From contig NZ_CP011340.1 of the NCBI RefSeq assembly GCF_001278075.1, forward strand, positions 682,001 through 746,000: a DNA stretch of 64,000 nt, in the 5' to 3' direction. The position numbers and the translations under genes were made by a program. Shown here piece after piece: positions 51,952-60,006 of this stretch. Below the pieces are notes generated by a model. The model was not told where the DNA came from. It did not search any database and saw only the letters and a list, made by a program, of their open reading frames with translations. Within the stretch, counting starts at the first letter, position 1. The number at the start of each line of letters is the position of its first letter. This DNA comes from Streptomyces pristinaespiralis. GTDB taxonomy: Bacteria > Actinomycetota > Actinomycetes > Streptomycetales > Streptomycetaceae.

Positions 51952-52050
51952 GGGCTCACCCTGCGCGAGCTGATCGCCCGGCCCGGAGGCGGTCGCGGTC
52001 ACCGGGTGGTGGCCGGCACCGCGGAGCAGATCGCCGCCGGCCGCCTGGGC
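51952..52050 (+). pseudogene. Remnant of an LLM-class flavin-dependent monooxygenase
   Basis: The frame reads GLTLRELIARPGGGRGHRVV followed by AGTAEQIAA. This matches the part near the C-terminus of NtaA/SnaA-type monooxygenases, where such a segment precedes the product-site region. Neither the catalytic barrel before it nor the usual end after it is present. I read it as a decayed gene fragment. Confidence 0.5.
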
Positions 52051-52151
52051 GGCTCGTCCGGCCGACCCGAGCCGGGTGCCGCCCTTCCGGCTTCCCCGAA
52101 GCGCGGGAAGCAGCGCCCCGGCCCCGGCTGCGGTCTCCTGGGGGACTCCTG

Positions 52152-52320
52152 TCAACAGTCGACGCGGTCGCGTTTCACCGACCACGCGTCGAACGGCGCC
52201 GTACGGTTCGGCAGGTCCGCCTTCTCGACCGGCGTCAGCCACATCGACGCGGGCTTCTTCTCGAACAGGTCGTAGAACCTGCGGTCGTCGAACCCGGCCA
52301 CGCAGGCCCCGGGTGTTGAC
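52152..52320 (-). pseudogene. 3' remnant of an unidentified gene
   Basis: About 50 codons end in TGA at 52152 and show strong third-position GC: FDDRRFYDLFEKKPASMWL and then TPVEKADLPNRTAPFDAW. It looks like a real protein C-terminus, but there is no start or ribosome site and the coding signal stops near 52320. The parent family was not recognised. Confidence 0.45.
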
Positions 52321-52426
52321 CGGTGCCATATGGCACGATCGGCGACATGGTGGACCCGGAGCGATCCGCTGGACGGCGGGCGGACCGACCCGCGCACCCT
52401 CCCTCGACGCGCGCCGACGACCTGTC

Positions 52427-52894
52427 GTGAGCGGTCCGGAGCAGCCGGGCCGGCCGTCGCCGCGGCGCATCGCCGAGGTCGACGCGTTCGTCCAGCGCAT
52501 CGCACGCTGGGCGGCGGACCGCGCGGACATCGTCGGCCTGCTGCTGGTCGGTTCGTTCGCCCGCGACACCGCGGGGCCCGATTCCGACGTCGACATCGTT
52601 CTGCTCACCACGGACGAGCCCCGGTATCTCGACGGCGCGTGGGCCGTCGACCTCCGCCTGGGGCGCCTGGTCCGCACCCGTTCCTGGGGACCGATCACGG
52701 AACTCCGCTACGCCACGGCCTCCGGCCTGGAGGTCGAGATGGGCATCGGGTCCCCGGGGTGGGCGGCGACGGATCCCGTCGATCCGGGAACGCACCGTGT
52801 CGTCACCGACGGCGCCCGCGTGCTGCACGACCCAGCAGGCATGCTGGCGGAGTTGCTCGCCGCTTGCCACGCCGAGGGTCGTCGGCGGACGTGA
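52427..52894 (+). CDS. Minimal nucleotidyltransferase domain protein
   Basis: About 155 residues starting at GTG. The nucleotidyltransferase signature GSFARDTAGPDSDVDIVLL gives the GS and DxD metal-binding residues, and a later VEMGIG may supply the third strand. Single-domain MNT-type proteins transfer nucleotides to proteins or small molecules and are often found in toxin-antitoxin pairs. No HEPN partner is seen nearby. It converges on the conflict operon with 22 bases between stop codons. Confidence 0.75.
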   Translation: MSGPEQPGRPSPRRIAEVDAFVQRIARWAADRADIVGLLLVGSFARDTAGPDSDVDIVLLTTDEPRYLDGAWAVDLRLGRLVRTRSWGPITELRYATASGLEVEMGIGSPGWAATDPVDPGTHRVVTDGARVLHDPAGMLAELLAACHAEGRRRT

Positions 52895-52916
52895 CGGGGC
52901 GGGGCTCCGCAGGCGG

Positions 52917-55900
52917 TCACTCTTCCGGTTCGGTGGGCGGAACCTCGAGATCGGTCCGCTCGCCGGTGACGAGGGCTCCAGGGAGTTCGGCGCCCTCCAC
53001 GAAGGTGACGTCGCTGAACTCCGCACCCTCGCGGAACGTCACCCCATGGAAACCGGCGTGCCCGTGAAAGAACAGGCCTCTGCAGAGGAGGGGGCGCAGG
53101 AAGGTGGAGAAGTCGAAGGACGCCGTGCTTCTGAACTCCCCACCGGCCAGCAGGACCGGGCCGTCGAAGGTCGCGTAGGCGAAGGAGGCGCGGTCCTCGA
53201 ACAACGCCTCGAGGGACTCCAGGCCGTCTTCGAACGTGCTGTAGTCGAACGAGACCCGCTCGAGGAAGTGGACGCGGTCGAAGCCGGTGCGCCGCTGGAA
53301 CGTCGCGTAGTTGAAGGCGACTCGGCGGCCGAACTCGGCCCGGGTGAAGAACGACCGCCCTTGGAACGTGGCGTAGTCGAAGGAGAGAGGGCCCCGGAAA
53401 GCCGCCGCTTCGTATGTGGCATGGCCGCCGAAGGTGGCGTAGCGGTACGTGACCTCCCCTTCCGCCGTGAGGTCACCCATGTCCACGTCACCGCCGAAGG
53501 TCGCGTAGTCGAAGGAGGCGCCCCCCTCGAACCGTGCGCCGCTGAACAGGGCACTGCTGAGGAACATCGCGTGTCCGAAAGCCGCGTCCGACCGGAACAC
53601 CGTCTCGTCGAAGAGGGCCCGGCCACCGAACGTGGCCCCCTTGAACGACGCCTCGTCGAAGAGGGCCTGCTGCAGAGTCACCCCGGGCAGTACCGCCTCG
53701 TTGAAGATCGCACGGCCCAGGCGGACCCGGCCCCCTTCGGCCTCCCGGACCGCCGACACGACCTCGTTCAGCAGTTCGGGCGTGAACGTCGTCCCCGAGA
53801 AGTCGACCGACGCGCCCGGCGCCAGTGTGGCCAGGAACGCGGCCCGCTCGGAGTCGGACACGTGGGCCAGGCACTTCTCGTACCCAGGGAGCTTGATTCC
53901 GGTGCAGCCGACCGGATCCTCCGCCGTCGCCCCGGTGCCGCAGCACACCCAGGACAGTCCCGGCCCCGTCCGGCCGCCCTCCTCCGCCGCGGCGGCGGCG
54001 ATCGCCCGCCCCAGTTCCTCGACGAGACCCTCGTAGAGCCAGCCGCCCCCGGGCTCCGGTTCCGAACCCGCCCCGAGCGGCACGAGTCGGTCTATCCAGG
54101 CGGGACCCAGCGTTACGGCGATCCGGTCGCGCATGGCGTCGGACACGGCGAGGTACACGGGCGAATCGACGAAGCGCGCCGCCTGGCGCAGCTGGGCGTT
54201 CAAGAACGAGTCGCCGACGAGCCGGGCGGCCTCCGACACCGCGCCACCGACGAGCCCCAGGCGAGTGTCCGTCACCTCACCGATGGAGACCGCGACCGCG
54301 ACCGTCGTATCAGGGTGCCCGGCCACAACGGTCTGCAGTCCGGCCAGCACGCGGCCCGCGTCCTGCACGGCCGTCGGGCCGTCCAGCATCATCAGCAGAT
54401 CCGCCGCTCTCTCGCCCCCCGCCCCCTCGGTCACGACACCGTCGATGCCGGCCCGACGCATGATCGCAGTCAGGGACTCCCTCATGTCATGCGCCAACTC
54501 CGGTTCCATATAGGGCGCGTCGGTGCCCCACCGACCGCTGATGACCGCAACATCGATGGCCAGGCACACGGCAGGGCTTTCCGGCGACGGACCCACGGCC
54601 GGCTCGCCGCCCATGTCCTCGATCTCGTAGGGCGTCGTCATGTGCGCCGCCAGCGCCCGGCGGAAGCCCGTGTCCTCGAGCAGCGCGGCAGCGGGCACCA
54701 CCCCGATCCGGGGACGCTGTACGTGCCGCCGGGCGACCGTTCCCACGAAGAAGCCGTCACAGGAGACGAGGGCGCCCGACATCCCCGCCGGCCCGCCTCC
54801 GTCGAAGGGCCCCGTGAGTTCGACGGTGATCGTCCGCGCTGTGGGCAGCGCCGTCCCCAGCAGTTCCGTCCGTTCGCCCGACCGTCCGAAGCCGCTGACA
54901 CGCACGGGCATCGGACCGCTGTCGGGCATGCGCCCCCACCTGAGCCGTGACGGAAGGAGACGCTCCCACTCCTCGCCGTCGAGAATGTTCTCCTCCGCGA
55001 GCACCAGGGCGGCGTCCAGCGGCCCCTGCCCCGTCCACACGGTTGTGCAGGCGATCTCCCTGCCGTCCCTGCTCACGGTCCACATCGCTGTGCCCGCGTC
55101 CACCAGGTGGGCACAGGTCAGCACAAGACGGGGCGTCAGCAGAACACCGGCACCGGCATTCATGCCCGAGCCGTGCCCTCTTCTCAGCACGACGACACGA
55201 GCGGACGGTTCGAAGTCCGTGCCACGCTCCGTCCCCTGGGACCCGGACGCCGCCTCGGTGTCCGTCGGCGGAGCCGCCACCGGCAGCGCCGGTTGCTCCG
55301 CGAACGGCTGCTGTCCCTCGTCCACGCGGCGGCTGCCGGCCGCCCCGCCGGTCACCCGCGTCGCGGAGAACTCCCGGCCGCCGGAACGGCTGCGGGCGAT
55401 GTACTCCCACACGCTCCGCCGGACCAGCTCACGCACCGCGGCGACGTCCCCGCGCAGTTGGGAGCCGAGCAGAGCCTCGCGGACACCGGGCAGGAAGTCG
55501 AAGTGCAGGTCGTCCGGCGCCGTGCCGGCGGGCTGTGCGCTCCAGGGCTCGAGCAGCCCTCCGAGGGCGACCTCTGCCAGGTGGCCGTGGTCGGAGTCCG
55601 TCAGCAGGGAGCGGCGGACGAGCGTCATGACGGGCAGCGTCAGCGGCACGGCCGCCAGGTGTGCCGCGAGCTGCTGGGCCGTGGGGGACGCGGCGGCCCG
55701 GAAGCGCTCGACCGCGTCCAGTCCGACGGCCGTGGGTGCAGGGGCGGTCACCGGCTCCTCCGGCGGGGCGGCGGCGTCGAGTCGGAGGCAGTGCATGTTC
55801 CACCACCGGCCGTCCCCGGAGACCAGGTGGGCCAGCCGGGCGAGGCTGTCCGGGGACGCGGACACGACGGGCACGACCGCCGGGGCGGCGGCGGTCGCCC

Positions 55901-56837
55901 GTCTTACGCGCCGGTGCGGGCGCCGCGCGGTGGCCACGTGCTGCCAGGTCCGGCCCGCCGCGGCGGGCCGGTCGGCCCGGACCGCGAAGGGGACGGGCCG
56001 GACGGCGCCCCGGGTCCACAGCCGTTCGGGGAGTACGTTCAGCACGGCCACGGCGTTGTGCCTGCCCCACTGGCGGAGCACGCTCTGCACACCGGGCTCC
56101 CGCCAGCCGCCTGCCACCAGGTCCGTGCACACGAGGATCAGCCGGCGCCCGGACGGGTCGGCGAGCTCCCGCGGATGGCGCGGTGCCGCTCCGCGCCGGT
56201 GGGCGACCATGGGCGTCCCACCGGCCGCCGTGCCCGTCAGGAACCACGTGCGGACGTCGCGGAACACACCGCTGCGCGTGAAGGCCCGGCGCAGCTCCTC
56301 GGTGAGGTCGTCCCACAGCAGCATGGAGTGGTGGGCGTCCACGACGAGCGTGAGGTCCGACCCGCGCGTCCGGGCGGGACGCAGTACCGGCGAGAGCATC
56401 AGCTGCTCGATGCTCTGTTCCACGGTGAGTTGTTCGTCGAGCTCCTCCCCCGGTCCGCCGTCGGAGTGCCTGCCGACCGGGCGCAGGGAACGCATCACGG
56501 CCAGGGGCTCGTGAAGCACCTCGGCGCGGGGCAGGCGCAGCGGAACGCCGCGGGCCCCGCCCCCTGCTCCGAGGCCGCCGTCGCCGTCGGAACGCTCGCG
56601 CACGGCGGCCGGGAACAGCTGGTCGGCGGGCTGCGTCGACGTCGTCGGTGTGGCGTGACGCGCACCCTCCCGCCGTGCCGCCGCGTCGTGGCCGTGGGTC
56701 CCCGGGCCGTGCGGTCCGGCGACCGGCCGCCGGTGCGCGGCGTCCACCCGGGCGGCCAGCCACAGGATGTCCGCGATCTCGTCCGGTCCTGCGTCCGGAC
56801 CGCCGTCGGCGAAGGCGGCGAGCAGTTCCTCGATCAC
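52917..56837 (-). CDS. SAV_2336/vWA-like, trypsin-like protease, cyclase-like, pentapeptide-type repeat protein
   Basis: A 1306-residue fusion starting at GTG. Residues 1-480 form a SAV_2336-type region containing a vWA-like core (SDLTLVVDAHHSMLLWDDL) with a partial metal site. About 545-725 is a trypsin-like protease with H577 in LTCAHLVDAG, D608 in LDAALVL and S687 in AGMSGALVS. About 745-925 resembles a degenerate class III nucleotide cyclase (AIDVAVISGR, VSIGEVTDTRLGLVGGAVSE). About 950-1290 starts with CTGIKLPGYEKCLAHV and continues as pentapeptide-like repeats with F roughly every ten residues (FDYATF, FNYATF). It is the last gene of the operon. I infer a sensor or effector whose protease is switched by the MoxR module. 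Confidence 0.82.
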   Translation of the reverse strand: MIEELLAAFADGGPDAGPDEIADILWLAARVDAAHRRPVAGPHGPGTHGHDAAARREGARHATPTTSTQPADQLFPAAVRERSDGDGGLGAGGGARGVPLRLPRAEVLHEPLAVMRSLRPVGRHSDGGPGEELDEQLTVEQSIEQLMLSPVLRPARTRGSDLTLVVDAHHSMLLWDDLTEELRRAFTRSGVFRDVRTWFLTGTAAGGTPMVAHRRGAAPRHPRELADPSGRRLILVCTDLVAGGWREPGVQSVLRQWGRHNAVAVLNVLPERLWTRGAVRPVPFAVRADRPAAAGRTWQHVATARRPHRRVRRATAAAPAVVPVVSASPDSLARLAHLVSGDGRWWNMHCLRLDAAAPPEEPVTAPAPTAVGLDAVERFRAAASPTAQQLAAHLAAVPLTLPVMTLVRRSLLTDSDHGHLAEVALGGLLEPWSAQPAGTAPDDLHFDFLPGVREALLGSQLRGDVAAVRELVRRSVWEYIARSRSGGREFSATRVTGGAAGSRRVDEGQQPFAEQPALPVAAPPTDTEAASGSQGTERGTDFEPSARVVVLRRGHGSGMNAGAGVLLTPRLVLTCAHLVDAGTAMWTVSRDGREIACTTVWTGQGPLDAALVLAEENILDGEEWERLLPSRLRWGRMPDSGPMPVRVSGFGRSGERTELLGTALPTARTITVELTGPFDGGGPAGMSGALVSCDGFFVGTVARRHVQRPRIGVVPAAALLEDTGFRRALAAHMTTPYEIEDMGGEPAVGPSPESPAVCLAIDVAVISGRWGTDAPYMEPELAHDMRESLTAIMRRAGIDGVVTEGAGGERAADLLMMLDGPTAVQDAGRVLAGLQTVVAGHPDTTVAVAVSIGEVTDTRLGLVGGAVSEAARLVGDSFLNAQLRQAARFVDSPVYLAVSDAMRDRIAVTLGPAWIDRLVPLGAGSEPEPGGGWLYEGLVEELGRAIAAAAAEEGGRTGPGLSWVCCGTGATAEDPVGCTGIKLPGYEKCLAHVSDSERAAFLATLAPGASVDFSGTTFTPELLNEVVSAVREAEGGRVRLGRAIFNEAVLPGVTLQQALFDEASFKGATFGGRALFDETVFRSDAAFGHAMFLSSALFSGARFEGGASFDYATFGGDVDMGDLTAEGEVTYRYATFGGHATYEAAAFRGPLSFDYATFQGRSFFTRAEFGRRVAFNYATFQRRTGFDRVHFLERVSFDYSTFEDGLESLEALFEDRASFAYATFDGPVLLAGGEFRSTASFDFSTFLRPLLCRGLFFHGHAGFHGVTFREGAEFSDVTFVEGAELPGALVTGERTDLEVPPTEPEE

Positions 56838-56902
56838 CGGGCGGCCCGGGGAGCGCGGACGGAGCTCATGCCGACGGCCCGGGGAGCGCGGCCGGAACTC
56901 AT
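56834..56902 (-). CDS. 22-codon relay ORF linking MoxR and the vWA-protease gene
   Basis: An ATG overlaps the MoxR stop (ATGA) and the ORF's own TGA overlaps the GTG start of the next gene (GTGA). It encodes two copies of an 11-residue block, MSSGRAPRAVG and MSSVRAPRAAR. Neither junction has a ribosome site, so ribosomes could pass from one gene to the next through this ORF. Whether the peptide matters, or the short distance only aids re-initiation, is unknown. Confidence 0.45.
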   Translation of the reverse strand: MSSGRAPRAVGMSSVRAPRAAR

Positions 56903-56907
56903 GCCGA
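56842..56907. repeat. 33-bp tandem repeat at the MoxR/vWA-protease junction
   Basis: Two adjacent 33-bp copies (56842-56874 and 56875-56907) differ at two positions, and a partial third copy begins at 56908. Each copy contains the MoxR-stop context with ATGA, so the end of MoxR seems to have been duplicated in phase. Confidence 0.85.
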
Positions 56908-57969
56908 CGGCCCGGTGAGGTGGTGCATCACGGTGGCGAGGAAACGTTCGCGGTCCTCCTCGCCGGTCCATGCCCTGCTGAGCCTGAGCTGGATCGCGTT
57001 GAGGAGCTGGTCGGTGGCCAGGTCGCCGTCCGCGCTGCGGTCGATGAAGGTCCGGACGAGCTCCCGGTACTCGTCGTGCTCGGCGATGTCCACGCCGAGC
57101 CGGCCACGGATGATGCGGGCCAGCTTCTCCACGTCAGGCGCCTGCAGATGGAGGCGGACACAGCGGCGCAGGAAGGCCGGCGGGAAGTCCCGTTCACCGT
57201 TGCTGGTCAGGACGACGACGGGGAAGTACCGGCACTGGACCCGACCGCTGTCGATCGTGACCCGCTCGCCCTCGGCATCGTCGGTCGCGATCTCCACCGT
57301 GGGCTCCTCGCCCGCCAGGCGGGCGAGTTCGGGGATGGTGAAGCCGCCGTCCTCGAAGACGGTGAGCAGGTCGCCGGGCAGGTCGATGTCGCTCTTGTCG
57401 ATCTCGTCCACCAGCAGCACCCGGGGCCGGTCCTGCGGCAGCAGGGCCGTTCCGAGCGGTCCGAGCCGCAGGAAGCGGGAGATGGACGCGGCACTCGGCG
57501 GCGCGACGTGGCCCGCGCGGGACCACCGAGGGCCGCCGTCGGACGCGGGCGTGCGCAACTGTTCCAGGTTCGCCTCCTGGAGGCGGCCGATGGCGTCGTA
57601 GAGGTAGAGGGCGTCGCGCAGGACGCTGCGGCTGGTGACGGGCCAGTGCAGCACCGGCCCGAGGCCGAGGTCGGTGGCGATGCTGTGGGCGAGGGTCGAC
57701 TTCCCGACGCCCGGCTTGCCGGTGATCAGCAGCGGCCTGCGCAGGTAGAGAGCGGTGTTGACGACGTCCTTCTCCAGCTCGTCGGGCACATAGCCCGCCC
57801 CGCGGTCGACCGTCCGCTGCCAGGCAGCTCCGGAGCAGCCGGGCGGGGTGTAACCGGGGTCGGGGGTACCGGAGAAGTCCCGCCAGGGTGGTGGCGGCGC
57901 CTCCGTGAGGCGGTTGAGCCTCTCCTCCCGGCTGCCGGGCCCTTGGTAGATCCACCAGTCCTTCACCAC
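56899..57969 (-). CDS. MoxR-type AAA+ ATPase
   Basis: 356 residues. Walker A is GKPGVGKST (84-92), Walker B is VLLVDEIDKSD, sensor 1 is VVVLTSNGERDFPPAFLRRC, and a C-terminal lid follows. MoxR ATPases remodel or activate vWA-domain partners, and a vWA-like protein is encoded next. GTG 57969 is used; GTG 57966 is better spaced from a GGAG. It begins 15 bases after the caspase gene, so the whole set is one operon. Confidence 0.92.
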   Translation of the reverse strand: MVKDWWIYQGPGSREERLNRLTEAPPPPWRDFSGTPDPGYTPPGCSGAAWQRTVDRGAGYVPDELEKDVVNTALYLRRPLLITGKPGVGKSTLAHSIATDLGLGPVLHWPVTSRSVLRDALYLYDAIGRLQEANLEQLRTPASDGGPRWSRAGHVAPPSAASISRFLRLGPLGTALLPQDRPRVLLVDEIDKSDIDLPGDLLTVFEDGGFTIPELARLAGEEPTVEIATDDAEGERVTIDSGRVQCRYFPVVVLTSNGERDFPPAFLRRCVRLHLQAPDVEKLARIIRGRLGVDIAEHDEYRELVRTFIDRSADGDLATDQLLNAIQLRLSRAWTGEEDRERFLATVMHHLTGPSA

Positions 57970-57984
57970 TGTCTCCGTCGCTCC

Positions 57985-60006
57985 TCAGGCCAGGGACCGG
58001 TGGTCCATCGTGCAGTCGGGATCGTCCCACAGCAGGACCAACTGGTCCGCCCCGTCGGCGGATCGGCCGGCCGCTGCGCCGCGCCGCAGGTCGCGGATGG
58101 TGCCGGGCAGTGCCAGCACGTCGAGGTCCGCGAGCAGTGCGCGGTCCGGGGACAGCAGTGCGGCGACCTCCTGCGCGCTGTCGCGGGCGGGTCCGTCGCG
58201 CCGCCACACGGCCACGGGCACACCCCCTTCGAGGAGGGCGTCCACGACGTCCTGCGTGCCCGTGCCCGTGGTGTGGGCCACCACGCACGCCGGGTCGGCG
58301 CGCACGCCCAGGTCCACGGCGAGGTCGTCGTTCACCTGGGTGTCGTCCACCACGCGCACGGCGGCGGGGTGCCGCCCGCCCTGGGCGAGCAGCCAGGTCC
58401 ACTTGCGCCGCCAGGGCGCTCGGGCGTCGTGGCGTTCGTCGGGGCAGCGGACGACGACCTCGTGGAGCACCCCGAGCGGACGCTGGCGGCTGCCCGTCCG
58501 GCCGCGCGGGACCGGCCACTGGTCGAAGGGGATGTCGAGCAGGTCGAACGGCACATGGAACTCCACCCGTTCCACCACGGGATACTCGCCGTCGGCAGCG
58601 GTCGCGCCCAACGTGGCCGAGACGCGGCCCAGTTGCCGGACCAGTTCGTCCCTGACCTCATCGAGGGTGAGCGGCCGGCCTGCCGACTCCCAGATGACCT
58701 CGGTCGTGTCGCGGCGCAGCCACATCCGGACGAGGTGGCGGTCCCCGTCGGCGACCGGATCGAGGCGGACGTGCAGCACGGTGCTGCGCGGCGGCGGTGG
58801 GGGCGGCGGCAGCGCCGGCACCCCCAGACGCTTCCGCGTCAGTTCCTCCCATTCCCGCAGCTGCCTCGACCACGGCCGGTCCGCGGGTCCGCACCGCTGC
58901 GCGAGAAACCGCACGAAGGGCACGACGAGGGGCACGTCCAGGCGTCCGCCCTGCCGTTCGTCGAGATCCTGAGCCACCTCTATCAGGGTGTCGGCGGGCA
59001 GGCCGGCGCGGACCGGTGTCGTGCACCCGGCGGCCTTGAACGCCCAGGCGTAGGCGTCGTACGTGCAGCGGGGCAGGGGCCGGTCGCCGAACGCCTCCCC
59101 GAGTCCGTCCCAGGCGCTCTGGTCGAGCCGGCCCGCCTTCGGCACGGGGCCGTCGCTGTCGCCGGGGACGTCGAGGAAGGAACAGCCGTCCCAGTCCCGG
59201 TCCACCACGAACTCGGGCAGCTGCCAGCCCTCGCCCCGCTCGTGAAGCTGCTTGAACTGGCGGTGGACGGCACGGCCGATCTCCGCGAGTTCGCTCGTCC
59301 CCTCGGGCAGCGGCCGGTCCTCCAGTTCGGCGAGCAGGGCTTCGGTGAACTGCCCGGCAGCGCGTTCCCTGTCGTTCTTCGCCGCTTCGCCCTCGCGGGC
59401 CGCGTAGAGCCGGAACTGGCGCCGCCACGGCTGGGTCGACCCGCCCGCGTAGTCGGTGCTGCCGAAGTTCCAGCGGTCGTCGCGGGGTGCGTCGATACGG
59501 CAGGCGTCCACCAGGGCGGCCTGGAGCGCGAAGCGCGGCCTGCGGACGGTGTCCGTGCGCCACCAGCGCAGCATCGAGTCGAGATTGAGGTGCCGGATCA
59601 GTCCCGCGCTGGCGTCCTCGCAGGGCAGGATCATGTCCCGCCCCAGCAGGTACCCGTGTCCGGCCCAGAAGATCCACAGCAGGTCGCCGTCGCACTGCGC
59701 GAGGTCGTCCACCAGCGCCGTTTTGACGTTCTGTTCGGTCGCTGGGCGGTACGTGTCCTTCAGGGCGGCCAGCCGGGGCGTGGCGGACCAGTCGAGCGTG
59801 TCCGGTTCGAGCGGCGACAGCAGCAGCCGGATGTTCTCGTGCGGCACCTGCGCGGTGCCGGTGAGCCACCCGGTGAAGCGCAGGGCGTCGCGGGCCGCGC
59901 CGCGCAGATCCCACTTGCCGCTGATCCCGTACTTCTCGACCCCTGCCACGAAGGCGAAGGTCCGCTCGGGGCGTACGGCCGCCTGGAGCGTCGTGCGAGC
60001 CGTCAC
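57985..60006 (-). CDS. Caspase-like protease with VMAP-like C-terminal region
   Basis: 673 residues. The N-terminal 250 residues form a caspase-fold peptidase: H117 in WIFWAGHGYLLG and C169 in LVDACRID give the His-Cys dyad, and FVAGVEKY is the usual first strand. A helical segment (about 270-385) could be an effector-associated adaptor. A proline run follows, and then a C-terminal region (about 400-673) with VLHVRLDP, EVHVPFDLLDIPFDQWPV-like and RRKWTWLLAQGG blocks resembles the VMAP C-terminal domain. GTG 60006 overlaps the hydrolase stop by GTGA. I infer a suicide-type or processing protease triggered by the vWA-MoxR module. The adaptor boundaries are uncertain. Confidence 0.8.
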   Translation of the reverse strand: MTARTTLQAAVRPERTFAFVAGVEKYGISGKWDLRGAARDALRFTGWLTGTAQVPHENIRLLLSPLEPDTLDWSATPRLAALKDTYRPATEQNVKTALVDDLAQCDGDLLWIFWAGHGYLLGRDMILPCEDASAGLIRHLNLDSMLRWWRTDTVRRPRFALQAALVDACRIDAPRDDRWNFGSTDYAGGSTQPWRRQFRLYAAREGEAAKNDRERAAGQFTEALLAELEDRPLPEGTSELAEIGRAVHRQFKQLHERGEGWQLPEFVVDRDWDGCSFLDVPGDSDGPVPKAGRLDQSAWDGLGEAFGDRPLPRCTYDAYAWAFKAAGCTTPVRAGLPADTLIEVAQDLDERQGGRLDVPLVVPFVRFLAQRCGPADRPWSRQLREWEELTRKRLGVPALPPPPPPPRSTVLHVRLDPVADGDRHLVRMWLRRDTTEVIWESAGRPLTLDEVRDELVRQLGRVSATLGATAADGEYPVVERVEFHVPFDLLDIPFDQWPVPRGRTGSRQRPLGVLHEVVVRCPDERHDARAPWRRKWTWLLAQGGRHPAAVRVVDDTQVNDDLAVDLGVRADPACVVAHTTGTGTQDVVDALLEGGVPVAVWRRDGPARDSAQEVAALLSPDRALLADLDVLALPGTIRDLRRGAAAGRSADGADQLVLLWDDPDCTMDHRSLA

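Noticed and set aside
52076..52426. Longer start for the nucleotidyltransferase gene
   Set aside because: The extension is Arg/Pro-rich without family similarity and runs across the gene remnants. GTG 52427 is closer to the domain start.
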